Below are positions 34,547 to 43,758 of a stretch of DNA of 64,000 bases, piece by piece (the stretch's first letter is position 1; the number at the start of each line of letters is the position of its first letter). A model generated the notes under the pieces. It was not told the origin of the DNA, made no database searches, and saw only the letters and a list, made by a program, of their open reading frames with translations. Origin of the DNA: Desulfovibrionaceae bacterium (GTDB taxonomy: Bacteria; Desulfobacterota; Desulfovibrionia; Desulfovibrionales; Desulfovibrionaceae); contig WRHY01000001.1 of the NCBI GenBank assembly GCA_009783025.1, forward strand, positions 396,019-460,018, read 5' to 3'. The translations under genes and the position numbers were made by a program.

Positions 34547-36625
34547 ATGGCCGGGCGGCACGACGCTCCAGCGCCCGGCGGACCGCAAAAGCGTCTGCTC
34601 AACCTGGGCTGCGGCGACACCTGGCATCAGGACTGGGTGAACCTGGATTTCCAGAGCCGGAGTCCGGCGGTCATCGCCTATGACCTGCGTTTGGGCGTGC
34701 CCTTTGCCGATGACAGCGCTGATGTGATCTACCATTCCCATGTGCTGGAACATTTCACCCGTTCCGGCGGGGAGAAGTTCCTCGCGGAATGCTTCCGGGT
34801 CTTGCGGCCCGGCGGGCTCATGCGCGTTGTTGCTCCCGACCTGGAGAACATAGCGCGCGCCTATCTTGCGGCCCTTGAAGCAGCGCGGCAGGGTGGCAAA
34901 GAGGCCGGGGAACAACACGAATGGATGACCATCGAGCTTCTGGACCAGATGACGCGCACCGGACCCGGCGGGGAAATGGCGGCCTTCTGGAACCGTAATC
35001 CCGTGCCGCAGGAGGATTTTGTCGCTTCGCGCATGGGGCAGGAGTTCATACAGTACCGCCAACGCATGGCGGAGCGGCAGCCGCAGGCCGAACACCCGTG
35101 CACGCCTCTGCCCGTCGTAAACAGGCAGTTTTATCTCGGCGGAGAGCTGCATCGCTGGATGTACGACAGCGTCGCCCTTGAGCGGCTGCTCCTTGCCCTG
35201 GGGTTTTGCGAGGTCACGCGGCAGCAATATGACGTCTCGCTGGATCCGGATATTCTCCGCTACGGACTTGACGCCGCGCCGGACCACGGCCTGCGCAAGC
35301 CGGATTCCTTCTTCATGGAAGCGATCAAGCCCTTGCGGCCTGAAGACACAAGCGTAAAAGTGGCGCTTTTCTCCACCCGTGACTCGGGAGGGGCCGGTAT
35401 TGCCGGACTGCGCTGTCATACCAGCTTTGCAGGAACAGGCATCCGGTCTGAAATGTATGTGGCCGAGCAGCATACCTGCGCTCCCCATCTGCACATCCTT
35501 CCGGGCAAGGGGCAGGTGCTCAGGTTGGGCGAAGGCGGCTCGGCCGTGCTTTCGACCCTCCGGCCGGGCGAGAGCCGCCGCTCGTCGCTCTATAAAAACA
35601 GGCCCAAGGGGCTGGAGTATTTTTCGATCCCGCAACAGTGCGTCGATTTGGGAGCCGTCCCCTTTTTTGACGATTTTGACCTGATCAACCTGCACTGGAT
35701 CGCTGATTTTCTTGATGTGGGCATGTCCAGACGCTTTCTGCAAGGACGGCCCATAGTCTGGACCCTGCACGACATGCGCGCCTTTACCGGGGGTTGCCAT
35801 TATACCGGGGATTGCCGGAAGTTCACGGAAAACTGCGGCGCCTGTCCGCAGCTTGGGTCCACGGATCCCAGGGATTTGAGCTTTGAAACCTGGCAGGCCT
35901 CCATGAGCGCCTACCGCGGCCTGAACATGCACATTGTCGCGCCCAGTGCGTGGCTGGCGGAAGAGGCGCGGAAAAGCAGCCTGTTCAAACGCTTCCCGGT
36001 TCATGTCATTCCTTATGCGCAGCCTCTGGATATTTTCAAGCCGCTGCCCAGGGAACCTCTGCGGCGCGGTCTGGGAATCAAAGCGGATGAACTGGTGCTG
36101 ACCTTTGTCTCCCAGCATCTGGGCAACAAGCGCAAGGGCATGGAATTTCTTTTGGACGCTCTGGGCCTTATTGCCGCCGGGCCGCTTCGGGAAACGGTCC
36201 GGGTACTCCTTATGGGCGCCAACCCGCCGGATATCTTTTTCAAGCTGGGGTTGCGGACCGAAGCTTTGGGCCACCTGGACCGGCCCGAACAGGCCGCCGC
36301 GGTGTACAATCTTTCGGATGCCGTGCTGGCGCCGTCCCTTGAAGACAACTCCCCCAACGTCATTTGCGAAGCGGCCGGCTGCGGCGTTCCTGTTGTGGCT
36401 TTTGCCGCGGGCGGGATACCCGAGATGATCCGGCATCAGCAGACCGGTTGGCTCGCGCCTGTCGGTTCCGCCGAGTCCCTGGCCGAGGGAATCGCCTGGG
36501 CGGCTGAGGCGCGTAAGGACCCGGCCTTGCGCAGCCGCTGCCGGGCTCTGGCTCTGGAAACGTGGTCCCCCCAGTTGAGGGCCGCCGACTATTTGGCCTT
36601 GTTCCGGGAGATTACGGGAAAATAA
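34547..36625 (+). CDS. Fusion of SAM methyltransferase and GT4 glycosyltransferase
   Basis: A 692-residue two-part enzyme. Residues about 15-250 form a class I methyltransferase: RLLNLGCGDTWHQDWVNLD is motif I, YHSHVLEHFT is the post-II loop and FRVLRPGGLMRVVAPDLENI follows. Residues about 265-690 are a group-1 glycosyltransferase: LINLHWIADFLDV, WTLHDMRAFTGGCHYTGDC, and the nucleotide-sugar site SLEDNSPNVICEAAGCGVPV with the E-x7-E pattern. It probably adds and methylates, or prepares, a sugar of the surface polysaccharide; order and substrate are unknown. It is overlapped by one base by the next GT gene. Confidence 0.88.
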   Translation: MAGRHDAPAPGGPQKRLLNLGCGDTWHQDWVNLDFQSRSPAVIAYDLRLGVPFADDSADVIYHSHVLEHFTRSGGEKFLAECFRVLRPGGLMRVVAPDLENIARAYLAALEAARQGGKEAGEQHEWMTIELLDQMTRTGPGGEMAAFWNRNPVPQEDFVASRMGQEFIQYRQRMAERQPQAEHPCTPLPVVNRQFYLGGELHRWMYDSVALERLLLALGFCEVTRQQYDVSLDPDILRYGLDAAPDHGLRKPDSFFMEAIKPLRPEDTSVKVALFSTRDSGGAGIAGLRCHTSFAGTGIRSEMYVAEQHTCAPHLHILPGKGQVLRLGEGGSAVLSTLRPGESRRSSLYKNRPKGLEYFSIPQQCVDLGAVPFFDDFDLINLHWIADFLDVGMSRRFLQGRPIVWTLHDMRAFTGGCHYTGDCRKFTENCGACPQLGSTDPRDLSFETWQASMSAYRGLNMHIVAPSAWLAEEARKSSLFKRFPVHVIPYAQPLDIFKPLPREPLRRGLGIKADELVLTFVSQHLGNKRKGMEFLLDALGLIAAGPLRETVRVLLMGANPPDIFFKLGLRTEALGHLDRPEQAAAVYNLSDAVLAPSLEDNSPNVICEAAGCGVPVVAFAAGGIPEMIRHQQTGWLAPVGSAESLAEGIAWAAEARKDPALRSRCRALALETWSPQLRAADYLALFREITGK

Positions 36626-37764
36626 TGCGCGTTGCTCTGATTCACTACTGGCTCGTGACCATGCGCGGGGGAGAGAACGTGCTTGAAGCGCTGCTCGATC
36701 TCTTCCCTCAGGCGGATATCTTCACCCACGCCTATGCTCCTGAGGCGGTTTCCGCAAAAATCCGGGCCGCCAGGGTCAACACTACCTTTATCCAGAAGCT
36801 TCCTCTGGCCACCAAGGCGTATCAGAAGTATCTCCCCCTGATGCCGCTGGCCCTGGAGCAGTTGGACTTGCGCGGCTATGATCTGGTGATCAGTTCCGAG
36901 TCCGGCCCGGCCAAAGGGGTGCTCACCAGCGCGGATACCCTGCATCTTTGCTACTGCCACACGCCCATGCGCTATTTGTGGGATATGTACCAGGACTACC
37001 TGGCTGCATCCGGCCCGATTACTCGCGGCGCACTGCGCTTTTTCAGCCACAGGCTCCGGCTTTGGGATGCGGCGTCCGCCCAGCGGGTGGATTATTTTGC
37101 CGCCAATTCCCGCAATGTGGCCAGGCGAATTGCCAAGCACTACAGGCGGGAGGCCGAGATTATTCACCCGCCTGTGGATGTGGATTTTTTCAGTCCGCAA
37201 GACGGCGCGTTCCCCGAGCCGGAAGACTACTATCTGTACGTTGGACAGCTTGTCGGATATAAACGGGTGGATGTGGCTGTGGACGCCTGCACGCGCCTGG
37301 GCAAAAAGCTGGTGGTTATCGGAGACGGTCCGGAGCGCAAAAGGCTTGAACAGGCGGCCGGGCCGGGCGTCACTTTTCTGGGCAACCAGAAGAAAGACCT
37401 TTTGCGCCGGTACATGCAGCGCTGTAAGGCCCTGCTCTTTCCGGGCGAGGAAGATTTCGGCATCGTTCCGCTGGAGGCCATGGCCTCGGGCAGGCCGGTC
37501 ATTGCCTACGGCAAAGGCGGCGCGCTTGAAACGGTTATTCCCGGCAAAACCGGGCTGCTGTTTCAAGAACAGAACGTTTCTTCCCTGTGCAATGCCCTGG
37601 AAGAGTTTGCCCCTGATTCCGGTGCTTTTTCACCGCAAGTGCTGCTTGAGCATGCCGGAGGCTTTTCTCACGCGGTCTTCCGGCGCGGGTTCAGCGTATT
37701 TTACGAGCGTTGCCGGGCCGCCTGGGAAAAGAGCCCGGCGGAAGGTAGTATTGGCCGCGAGTGA
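36625..37764 (+). CDS. GT4-family glycosyltransferase
   Basis: A 379-residue cytosolic glycosyltransferase starting MRVALIHYWLVTMRGGENVL. The acceptor-side block is LCYCHTPMRYLWDMYQDYLA. The donor domain has YYLYVGQLVGYKRVDVAVDA, VVIGDGPERKRLE and FPGEEDFGIVPLEAMASGRP (E-x7-E). This set is typical of mannosyl- or rhamnosyltransferases of O-antigen clusters; the sugar is not predictable. ATG 36625 shares its A with the TAA of the fusion gene. Confidence 0.92.
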   Translation: MRVALIHYWLVTMRGGENVLEALLDLFPQADIFTHAYAPEAVSAKIRAARVNTTFIQKLPLATKAYQKYLPLMPLALEQLDLRGYDLVISSESGPAKGVLTSADTLHLCYCHTPMRYLWDMYQDYLAASGPITRGALRFFSHRLRLWDAASAQRVDYFAANSRNVARRIAKHYRREAEIIHPPVDVDFFSPQDGAFPEPEDYYLYVGQLVGYKRVDVAVDACTRLGKKLVVIGDGPERKRLEQAAGPGVTFLGNQKKDLLRRYMQRCKALLFPGEEDFGIVPLEAMASGRPVIAYGKGGALETVIPGKTGLLFQEQNVSSLCNALEEFAPDSGAFSPQVLLEHAGGFSHAVFRRGFSVFYERCRAAWEKSPAEGSIGRE

Positions 37765-37802
37765 AAGCTCGCCTTATTCACTCCAACAAGGACAGCCCCT
37801 GA

Positions 37803-39293
37803 ATGGCATTGCCGCGGCTTCGTTCCACCTGCACAGCCCTGGTGTTTTCCGATCTCTGCGCGCTACTCGCGGCGCTCTTCGTCGGGTTTTTGCTTCGTTT
37901 CCTGCTGGACGGCGCTCCGTCGTTTCCACTTTATCTGAAGCTCGCGCCTGGTGTGGTTCTGTTTCTTTTTCTCTACGCCGCCCTGGGGCTGTACCCCGGC
38001 ATACTGCGCCCCAGGAGCGAAGAGCTCAAGCGCCTCAGCCTCGGCACCTCACTCGGCTTTCTATTCCTGAGCTTCATCATGTTTATGGGACAGCAAGGCG
38101 CGCTGTACTCCCGCTTTATTATTCTTTTCGCCTGGCTTTTCGCGCTGGTAGCCGTGCCTCTGTTCCGCTGGCTGATCCGGAAAGCCTGCGCTGACCAGGC
38201 CTGGTGGGGATATCCTGTCGTGCTGTTCGCGTCCCGGAGCGCCATTGCCGAGGCGGAGCAAGAATTCCAAAAGCGCCGGGAAATGGGGCTTTACGTCGCC
38301 CGGAGCATTGCTCTGGACCATGACGGAACCTTGCCGTCGAGCATGGGGGAACTGTGCCTTGAGTCTGGTTTCATACCGGGGGGCCTTGCCCCCCATACCC
38401 CCCAAGTCCGCACCGGGCAAAGCCCGGTAGCGTCCTTCGGGAACAGGACGCCGGAAGCGTGTTTGCAATCCTTGTCCGAAAGCTATCCCGACGCCCTGGC
38501 GTTTATTGTGTGCGGCGAATTGTGCAGGGAGGTGCGCCAGGAACTGATTCCCCTTATCGGGAGATATTTCCGGCAGGTGCTCGTACACCTGGACAACCCC
38601 TGGATCAACCAGGTCACCCTGCAGGTGGCGGATGTTCCCAGCGGGCAGGTGCTGACATTGCGCCAGAATCTTCTGGACCCGACACGCATGCGCATCAAGC
38701 GTTTGCTCGACATCGTGCTGTGCATTCTGGGCAGCGTTTTTCTGCTGATTAGCATTCCCCTGATCGCCCTGTGTATCCGCCTGGACAGCAAAGGCCCCGT
38801 CTTTTTCACGCAGAAGCGGGTCGGACAGGGGGGCAAGCCGATCCGTGTTTTTAAGTTCCGCACCATGGTGGCTGACGCTCAGGATGTGCTGGATACGATT
38901 CTGAAGGAAAACCCGGCCTTGCGCGAGGAGTGGGCGCAGGATCAGAAGCTGAGCAAGGACCCGAGACTGACCAGGGTAGGGGCTTTTCTGCGCTATACCA
39001 GCCTGGATGAATTGCCCCAGGTGTTCAACGTGATCAAGGGGGAGATGAGTCTTGTCGGCCCCAGGCCCATTGTGGAGAACGAGATAGCCAAATACGGCGA
39101 GGCCTACGCTCTGTACACGCGGGTAAAGCCCGGAATCACGGGACTCTGGCAGGTCTCGGGCCGAAACGACACCACTTACGAGGAACGGGTGGCCCTGGAT
39201 CAGCACTATGTGTACAACTGGTCGGTCTGGTTGGATATTTATATTATCGTCCGCACGATTCCGGCTCTCATCAGCGGAAAAGGAGCCTATTAG
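37803..39293 (+). CDS. Undecaprenyl-phosphate sugar phosphotransferase (WbaP-like) with repeat-derived insert
   Basis: A 496-residue polyprenol glycosylphosphotransferase that starts repeat-unit synthesis on undecaprenyl phosphate. It has four N-terminal membrane helices (residues about 12-125), a central cytosolic domain, then a re-entrant helix (LLDIVLCILGSVFLLISIPL) and the catalytic domain KGPVFFTQKRVGQGGKPIRV, FKFRTMV, DELPQVFNVIKGEMSLVGPR P. Residues about 192-209 (PGGLAPHTPQVRTGQSPV) are encoded by palindromic element D1, in frame and in the variable central domain. The stop TAG is immediately followed by repeat C2. It is the last gene of the polysaccharide operon. Confidence 0.93.
   Translation: MALPRLRSTCTALVFSDLCALLAALFVGFLLRFLLDGAPSFPLYLKLAPGVVLFLFLYAALGLYPGILRPRSEELKRLSLGTSLGFLFLSFIMFMGQQGALYSRFIILFAWLFALVAVPLFRWLIRKACADQAWWGYPVVLFASRSAIAEAEQEFQKRREMGLYVARSIALDHDGTLPSSMGELCLESGFIPGGLAPHTPQVRTGQSPVASFGNRTPEACLQSLSESYPDALAFIVCGELCREVRQELIPLIGRYFRQVLVHLDNPWINQVTLQVADVPSGQVLTLRQNLLDPTRMRIKRLLDIVLCILGSVFLLISIPLIALCIRLDSKGPVFFTQKRVGQGGKPIRVFKFRTMVADAQDVLDTILKENPALREEWAQDQKLSKDPRLTRVGAFLRYTSLDELPQVFNVIKGEMSLVGPRPIVENEIAKYGEAYALYTRVKPGITGLWQVSGRNDTTYEERVALDQHYVYNWSVWLDIYIIVRTIPALISGKGAY
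38374..38429. repeat. In-frame palindromic element, family D (copy D1)
   Basis: A 56-bp unit bounded by TACCGGG and CCCGGTA, with internal palindromes GGGGGGCCTTGCCCCCC and CCGGGCAAAGCCCGG. A near-identical 56-bp unit is D2 (59665-59720) in rnr. If TA is a target duplication, the net gain is 54 bp, or 18 codons, which explains the intact frame. Confidence 0.88.
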
Positions 39294-39516
39294 GGACTGT
39301 TAACGCTATGGCCCTTTTGCCCCCTGCCTGCGTCAGAAACGCTTTTTACTGACTCGGGCCATCCTGGCCCTCGGCCTTCGGCTCCCGCCCTGCGGGCGGT
39401 TCCCAATTTTGCTGTCCTGCAAAATTGTCCGGCCCTGTACCATAAGAGTACACTCCCTCCATAAAAAGCGCTTCTTCCTTGGCAGGAGCCAAAATTGCCT
39501 ATAGCGTTAACAGTCC
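39293..39516. repeat. Family C element with nested module B (copy C2)
   Basis: A 224-bp element with arms GGACTGTTAACGCTAT and ATAGCGTTAACAGTCC. It shares CCCCCTGCC, the inner arms (GCTTTTTA...TAAAAAGCGC) and ACCATAAGAGTACACTCC with C1. An extra block at about 39349-39427 (TGACTCGGGCC ... AAAATTG) has the layout of module B: two short hairpins, CCGCCCTGCGGGCGG and AATTTTGC/GCAAAATT. It begins at the stop codon of the WbaP-like gene. Confidence 0.88.
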
Positions 39517-39544
39517 CCCTCAGGTCTCGCAGGTACGAAACCCT

Positions 39545-40609
39545 TCACGCTTCGTTGGCGCGATACCAAAGCGGCGCCAGGAAACGCAAGCCGCAAGATT
39601 CCCCCACATCCGGCCCTGGCGTGCGTCTGCCTTTCTGGACGCGGACCTCCTGGCTGCCGATACGCACCTGATAATCCACAACTTCCCCCAGGAAGGACTT
39701 GCGCGTCACCTGGCCGCGCACACCGCCGTCAGCAAGGAAATCTATCTCCGAAGGTCTGCTGGCGAGCGACAGCAACTCTCCTGAAACGCGAAGATCTTGC
39801 GGCGGAGTGATTTCTGGCGGCAGCATGATCCCGTCGGGCGTTTGTACGCGCTCTTCACCGGCATGCACGTTCAGGAAGTTCGACAGCCCGATAAAACTGA
39901 ATACGAATTTGTTGGCAGGCTTGGTATACACGTTGAGCGGCGTGTCCACTTGCTGCACCACGCCGAGGTTCATGACCAGAATACGGTCGGAAAGCGCCAT
40001 GGCCTCCGCCTGATCGTGAGTCACATAGATGATGGAGAAGCCGTATTGCCGCTGCAAGTCCTTGATCTCGAAGCGCATTTCCTCACGCAGGTGCGGGTCA
40101 AGGCTGGAAAGAGGCTCGTCCAGCAGCATGACGTCCGGGTTGATGGCCAAGGCCCGCGCCAGGGCCACGCGCTGTTTGCCGCCGCCGGAAAGGTCTTCCG
40201 GGCTGTTTGTTGCCGCGTCAAGCAGGTTGGTGGAACGTAAGGCGTCTGTGGTGCGCCTGTCTATCTCCGCATCGGAGAGCTTGCGGATGCGCAGCGGAAA
40301 GGCCACATTTTCATACACGGAAAGGTGCGGCCACACGGCAAAGGCCTGAAACACCATGCCGAAGTCCCGTTTTTCCGGCGGCAAATAAAAATTCCGCCGT
40401 TTGGAGGAAAGCAGACGCTCGCCAACATAAATTTCACCGTCGTCCAAATCCTCAAACCCGGCCACCATGCGCAGGGTGGTTGTTTTTCCGCAGCCGGAAG
40501 GGCCGAGCATGGAAAAGCACTCGCCCTTGCCTATCTCCAGGTTCAAGGCATCCACAGCCCGCACGGAACCGAACTGCTTGGTAACATCTATCAGCCGCAC
40601 ATATGACAT
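39545..40609 (-). CDS. ABC importer ATPase (first of two; Fe3+/phosphonate type)
   Basis: A 354-residue ABC ATPase starting MSYVRLIDVTKQFGSVRAVD. It has Walker A GPSGCGKTTTLRMVAG, Q-loop VFQAFAVWPHLSVY, signature LSGGGKQRVALARAL, Walker B VMLLDEPLSSLD and the switch His in YVTHDQAEA. The C-terminal TOBE region runs to residue 354. It closes the operon SBP-ATPase-permease-ATPase on the minus strand, 11 bp after the permease. It is a paralogue of the ATPase at 42312-43421. The open frame upstream of ATG 40609 is a shadow of the permease gene. Confidence 0.92.
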   Translation of the reverse strand: MSYVRLIDVTKQFGSVRAVDALNLEIGKGECFSMLGPSGCGKTTTLRMVAGFEDLDDGEIYVGERLLSSKRRNFYLPPEKRDFGMVFQAFAVWPHLSVYENVAFPLRIRKLSDAEIDRRTTDALRSTNLLDAATNSPEDLSGGGKQRVALARALAINPDVMLLDEPLSSLDPHLREEMRFEIKDLQRQYGFSIIYVTHDQAEAMALSDRILVMNLGVVQQVDTPLNVYTKPANKFVFSFIGLSNFLNVHAGEERVQTPDGIMLPPEITPPQDLRVSGELLSLASRPSEIDFLADGGVRGQVTRKSFLGEVVDYQVRIGSQEVRVQKGRRTPGPDVGESCGLRFLAPLWYRANEA

Positions 40610-40620
40610 TACTGCACCCA

Positions 40621-42315
40621 CTATCCTTTGGACCGCTTGCCTGTGAAGCGATAAATCAGCATTTGCCCCGCGATGATCAGGATAAGCGCCACTCCCGCCA
40701 GCGCGGCGGAAACGACGGTTTCCCCGTCCTCGTTCAGCGTGTAAATAGCCACGCCGATGGTCCGCGTCGTGGGCGCGTACAGCATGACGGAGACCGTCAG
40801 TTCGCGCAGCGAAGGCAGAAAGATGAGGAAGAACGCCGCCAGCATGCCGGGCCGCACCAGAGGCAGCACGATATCCTTCAGCGCCTGCCACATGGTCGCG
40901 CCGGACGCGCGCGCCGCCTCAACCAAAGAGTCGTGCACCTGCTCCAGGGCGGCGGAGTTCGCCTTCAACGAGAAAGCCATGTACCTGGCAATATATGCCA
41001 CAAGGATAATCCAGACCGTGTTGTACAGGTTGATGCCGTACTTGCCGCTCCAGGCCAGGATAACGCCCAGCGCGATGACCGAGCCGGGCACGGAAAAAGG
41101 CAGCATGCCGAGAAACTCCAGTACCCCCTTGCCGCGCACCTTCATTTTCACGATGACGTATGAAATCATAACCCCCGCGAACATGGTGATGAGCGCGGCA
41201 AGAAGGCCGAGGGTCATGCTGTTCCTGATGGCGTCCTTTGTTACCTTGTAGTCAAACAGGATGAACCTGTAGTTGTCCAGGGAGAGGTTTTCCCAGGTAA
41301 AGGGAAGGCCGTATGTTTTCAGGCCGCCCACCAGGAAGATGACCACCGTGGGCAGCGCGATGGTAAACGCGATGTAGCTTATGCAGAACACAAACAGCGG
41401 GATGCGCAGGCCGCGCAGTTTCAATTCCACGGGCCGGAAGCTTTTTCCGGCTATAATCTGGTAGCGCCCTTTGCCTTGCACTTTTCTTTGCAGCCAGATG
41501 ATGAACGCCGCGGATATGACCAGTACGGAAGCCAGCACGGTCCCGGTCCGGATGGAGGCAAAGCTCCCGGCGCTCTCGTGAATGCGCTGGTAAATCAGCG
41601 TGGGAATATTGAAGATGCCGTTCTCAATGCCCAGCACGGCAACAGTGCCGAAGTGAGCCATGGAGTACAGCATGATCAAAAGCGCCCCGGAAAGGATGCT
41701 GGGCATGACCAGGGGAATGGTGATTTTGCGCGTGATGGTGAACAGGCCCGCGCCGGATATGCGGGCGGATTCCTCCAGGGTCGGGTCCATGCGCTCCAGC
41801 GCGCCGCAAACCTGGATGAATACAAAAGGGAAGAGGTACATTATCTCGACAATGATAATGCCCATGTAGCTGTAAATATTGAAAATGGGCCCGTCAAAGC
41901 CCAGAACGTCCATAAAAAAGCGGTTGATATATCCGGCCCGAGGGGAAAGGAGCATTTTCCAGGCCAACGCGCCGATAAACGAAGGCAGCATGAAGGGCAC
42001 CAGGAACATGCCTTTCATGAACTTTTTGTAGGGCAGGTCGGTGCGCGTCACCAGCCAGGCGAAGAATGTTCCCACGGCGGTGCTGCCCACGGTGGTCCCG
42101 AGGGCGATGATAATCGAGTTGAGCAGAGCTTCGTAAGTATCCGGTTCTTTCAGCACCTTGATGACGTCAGCGATATTCAGCGCGCCGCCGGAAAAAAAGG
42201 CATTGATGAAAATAAGCAGTACCGGCACCGCCACAACGATGACCAGAATGGCGATGGAAAACCCGAGAATGATCTGCGCGGCTCCAAAGCCGGATTTTTT
42301 CGCTACAACGGTCAT
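40621..42315 (-). CDS. ABC importer permease, two fused membrane domains (FbpB/PhnUV type)
   Basis: A 564-residue permease with about twelve membrane helices. It has two EAA loops that contact the ATPases: LEESARISGAGLFTITRKIT in the first half and LVEAARASGATMWQALKDIV in the second. Such fused permeases belong to Fe3+, 2-aminoethylphosphonate and related importers. Its start overlaps the upstream ATPase stop by 4 bp. Two non-identical halves and two different ATPases suggest an asymmetric transporter. Confidence 0.92.
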   Translation of the reverse strand: MTVVAKKSGFGAAQIILGFSIAILVIVVAVPVLLIFINAFFSGGALNIADVIKVLKEPDTYEALLNSIIIALGTTVGSTAVGTFFAWLVTRTDLPYKKFMKGMFLVPFMLPSFIGALAWKMLLSPRAGYINRFFMDVLGFDGPIFNIYSYMGIIIVEIMYLFPFVFIQVCGALERMDPTLEESARISGAGLFTITRKITIPLVMPSILSGALLIMLYSMAHFGTVAVLGIENGIFNIPTLIYQRIHESAGSFASIRTGTVLASVLVISAAFIIWLQRKVQGKGRYQIIAGKSFRPVELKLRGLRIPLFVFCISYIAFTIALPTVVIFLVGGLKTYGLPFTWENLSLDNYRFILFDYKVTKDAIRNSMTLGLLAALITMFAGVMISYVIVKMKVRGKGVLEFLGMLPFSVPGSVIALGVILAWSGKYGINLYNTVWIILVAYIARYMAFSLKANSAALEQVHDSLVEAARASGATMWQALKDIVLPLVRPGMLAAFFLIFLPSLRELTVSVMLYAPTTRTIGVAIYTLNEDGETVVSAALAGVALILIIAGQMLIYRFTGKRSKG

Positions 42316-43421
42316 GTGATCACCTCGCCCATGCCGGCGGCGTCAAACCAGTGCAAATCGTGGAAGGCAATCGCGCAGTCCTCGCCTTCCCTGAACAGCA
42401 GCCCTCGGGCGATCGCATCATGCGTTTCCAGCGCGGTACGAAGCTGCGCGCCGTCGATCTCCACCAGATAATCCATCATCGCGCCAAGAAAGCTGGCCCG
42501 TTTGACGACGCCCCGCAACACCTTGCCGTTATCCGCCGCTGTGGCGTCATAGCGGGATATGCGCACATCGGAAGGACGGAACGCGGCTACCCAGTCATTG
42601 GCCCCTCCTTCCGGAGCGGCCCAGGGAATGTCCTGCCCGCCTTTACCCACACAGAAGCGGTTCCCTTCACGGCGCACGGGCAAAAAGTTGGCTATCCCCA
42701 TGAAGTTGAAGACAAAATTGTCAACGGGCTTTTCAAAGACTTCCACAGGAGCGCCTATCTGGCGTATGGCGCCGGACGCATCCAGCACGGCCAGGCGGTC
42801 GGAAATGGCCAGGGCGATTTCCTGGTCATGCGTGACGTAGAGAACGGTAATATCCAGCTTATGCTGCAATTCCTTGATCTCAAAGCGCATTTCCTCGCGC
42901 AGGTTCGCGTCGAGGTTGGACAGCGGCTCGTCCAGCAGCATCAGGGAAGGTTTTGCAACCAAGGCGCGGGCAAGGGCCACCCGCTGCTGCTGCCCGCCGG
43001 AAAGTTCCGAAGGCAGGCGGTGTTCCAGCCCCTTCATGTTCACCAGGGCGATGGTGTCCATGACGCGGCCGGACAACTCGTCCTTGGCCACTTTTGCCAG
43101 CTTCAGGGGATATCCCACGTTGTCGAACACCGTCATGTGCGGCCATACAGCATACTCCTGGAACACTACTCCCAGGTCGCGCCGGTCCGGCGGAACGCCG
43201 GCCCCGGTTGAGGCATCGGAAACCACGGTGTCGCCAATGCGTATGCTGCCCTCGTCCGGAGTTTCAAACCCGGCGATAAGCCGCAGCAAGACCGTTTTTC
43301 CGCAACCGGACGGCCCAAGCAGGGTGAAACACTCCCCATGCTTGACCGTCAGCGATAAATTTTTCAGCACCTGATGCTTGCCGTAGGCTTTGCTGATGCC
43401 TTCAACGTGAATGGATGCCAT
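42312..43421 (-). CDS. ABC importer ATPase (second of two)
   Basis: A 369-residue ABC ATPase: MASIHVEGISKAYGKHQVLK, Walker A GPSGCGKTVLLRLIAG, Q-loop VFQEYAVWPHMTVFDN, signature LSGGQQQRVALARAL, Walker B LMLLDEPLSNLD and YVTHDQEIA. A TOBE-type C-terminus includes DWVAAFRPSDVRISRYDA. It lies between the solute-binding protein and permease genes. Both ATPases have complete motifs, so neither is obviously dead. Confidence 0.92.
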   Translation of the reverse strand: MASIHVEGISKAYGKHQVLKNLSLTVKHGECFTLLGPSGCGKTVLLRLIAGFETPDEGSIRIGDTVVSDASTGAGVPPDRRDLGVVFQEYAVWPHMTVFDNVGYPLKLAKVAKDELSGRVMDTIALVNMKGLEHRLPSELSGGQQQRVALARALVAKPSLMLLDEPLSNLDANLREEMRFEIKELQHKLDITVLYVTHDQEIALAISDRLAVLDASGAIRQIGAPVEVFEKPVDNFVFNFMGIANFLPVRREGNRFCVGKGGQDIPWAAPEGGANDWVAAFRPSDVRISRYDATAADNGKVLRGVVKRASFLGAMMDYLVEIDGAQLRTALETHDAIARGLLFREGEDCAIAFHDLHWFDAAGMGEVIT

Positions 43422-43513
43422 ACTGCTCCTGTCTATAGCAGTTTACGCTTGAGATTGTCGCTTAACGGCGGGCAAAGCACAGAGCCTGTGTCCGCGACCC
43501 GCCTACGCCAATC

Positions 43514-43595
43514 TGACTCGGCACATCCTGTGCCTCGCCCCTTCGGGGCAGGGTCGCTTTGCTCCCCTGTCCAATTCCGCTTTCCTGCGGAATTG
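43514..43595. repeat. Module B (copy B3), not inside an A or C element
   Basis: An 82-bp copy: TGACTCGGCACATCCTGTGC, then CGCCCCTTCGGGGC, GGGTCGCTTTGCTCCCC and AATTCCGC/GCGGAATT. It matches the block inside A3 (29407-29489) and in the right-edge A element (63906-63988), and is related to that in C2. Confidence 0.82.
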
Positions 43596-43693
43596 CCGCG
43601 GGCCTTGTGGCGCTTCGCTTCACAGGGCCCGAGCATTTTATCAACTATAAAATTTCAATGGTAAAATGCTCCAGGGCGCTGTCTATTTCCAGC

Positions 43694-43725
43694 AAGTCCC
43701 GCAGCCTGTGCGGGCTGCGGGACTT
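43694..43725. terminator. 13-bp hairpin after the solute-binding protein gene
   Basis: Arms AAGTCCCGCAGCC and GGCTGCGGGACTT with a 6-nt loop, 34 bp beyond the binding-protein stop. There is no T tract, so a partial terminator or mRNA-protecting structure is more likely than a full stop. Confidence 0.5.
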
Positions 43726-43758
43726 GTCAGACGCAAAATGGAGATTTTACCTTACAGT

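Larger units (their letters stand above)
43422..43758. other. Repeat- and hairpin-rich spacer between binding-protein and ATPase genes
   Basis: 337 bp within the ABC operon. It contains module B3 (43514-43595), an inverted repeat GAGCATTTTA/TAAAATGCTC at 43631-43671, GGGCC(T)TGTG/CACA(G)GGCCC arms around 43601-43630, and a strong 13-bp hairpin AAGTCCCGCAGCC/GGCTGCGGGACTT at 43694-43725, just after the binding-protein stop. Such a hairpin could stabilise the upstream mRNA and lower downstream expression, the usual need in ABC importers (inference). Confidence 0.6.

Noticed and set aside
34373..36436. Long minus-strand frame opposite the methyltransferase-glycosyltransferase gene
   Set aside because: Same reason: antisense shadow of a recognised coding region, with no family features.
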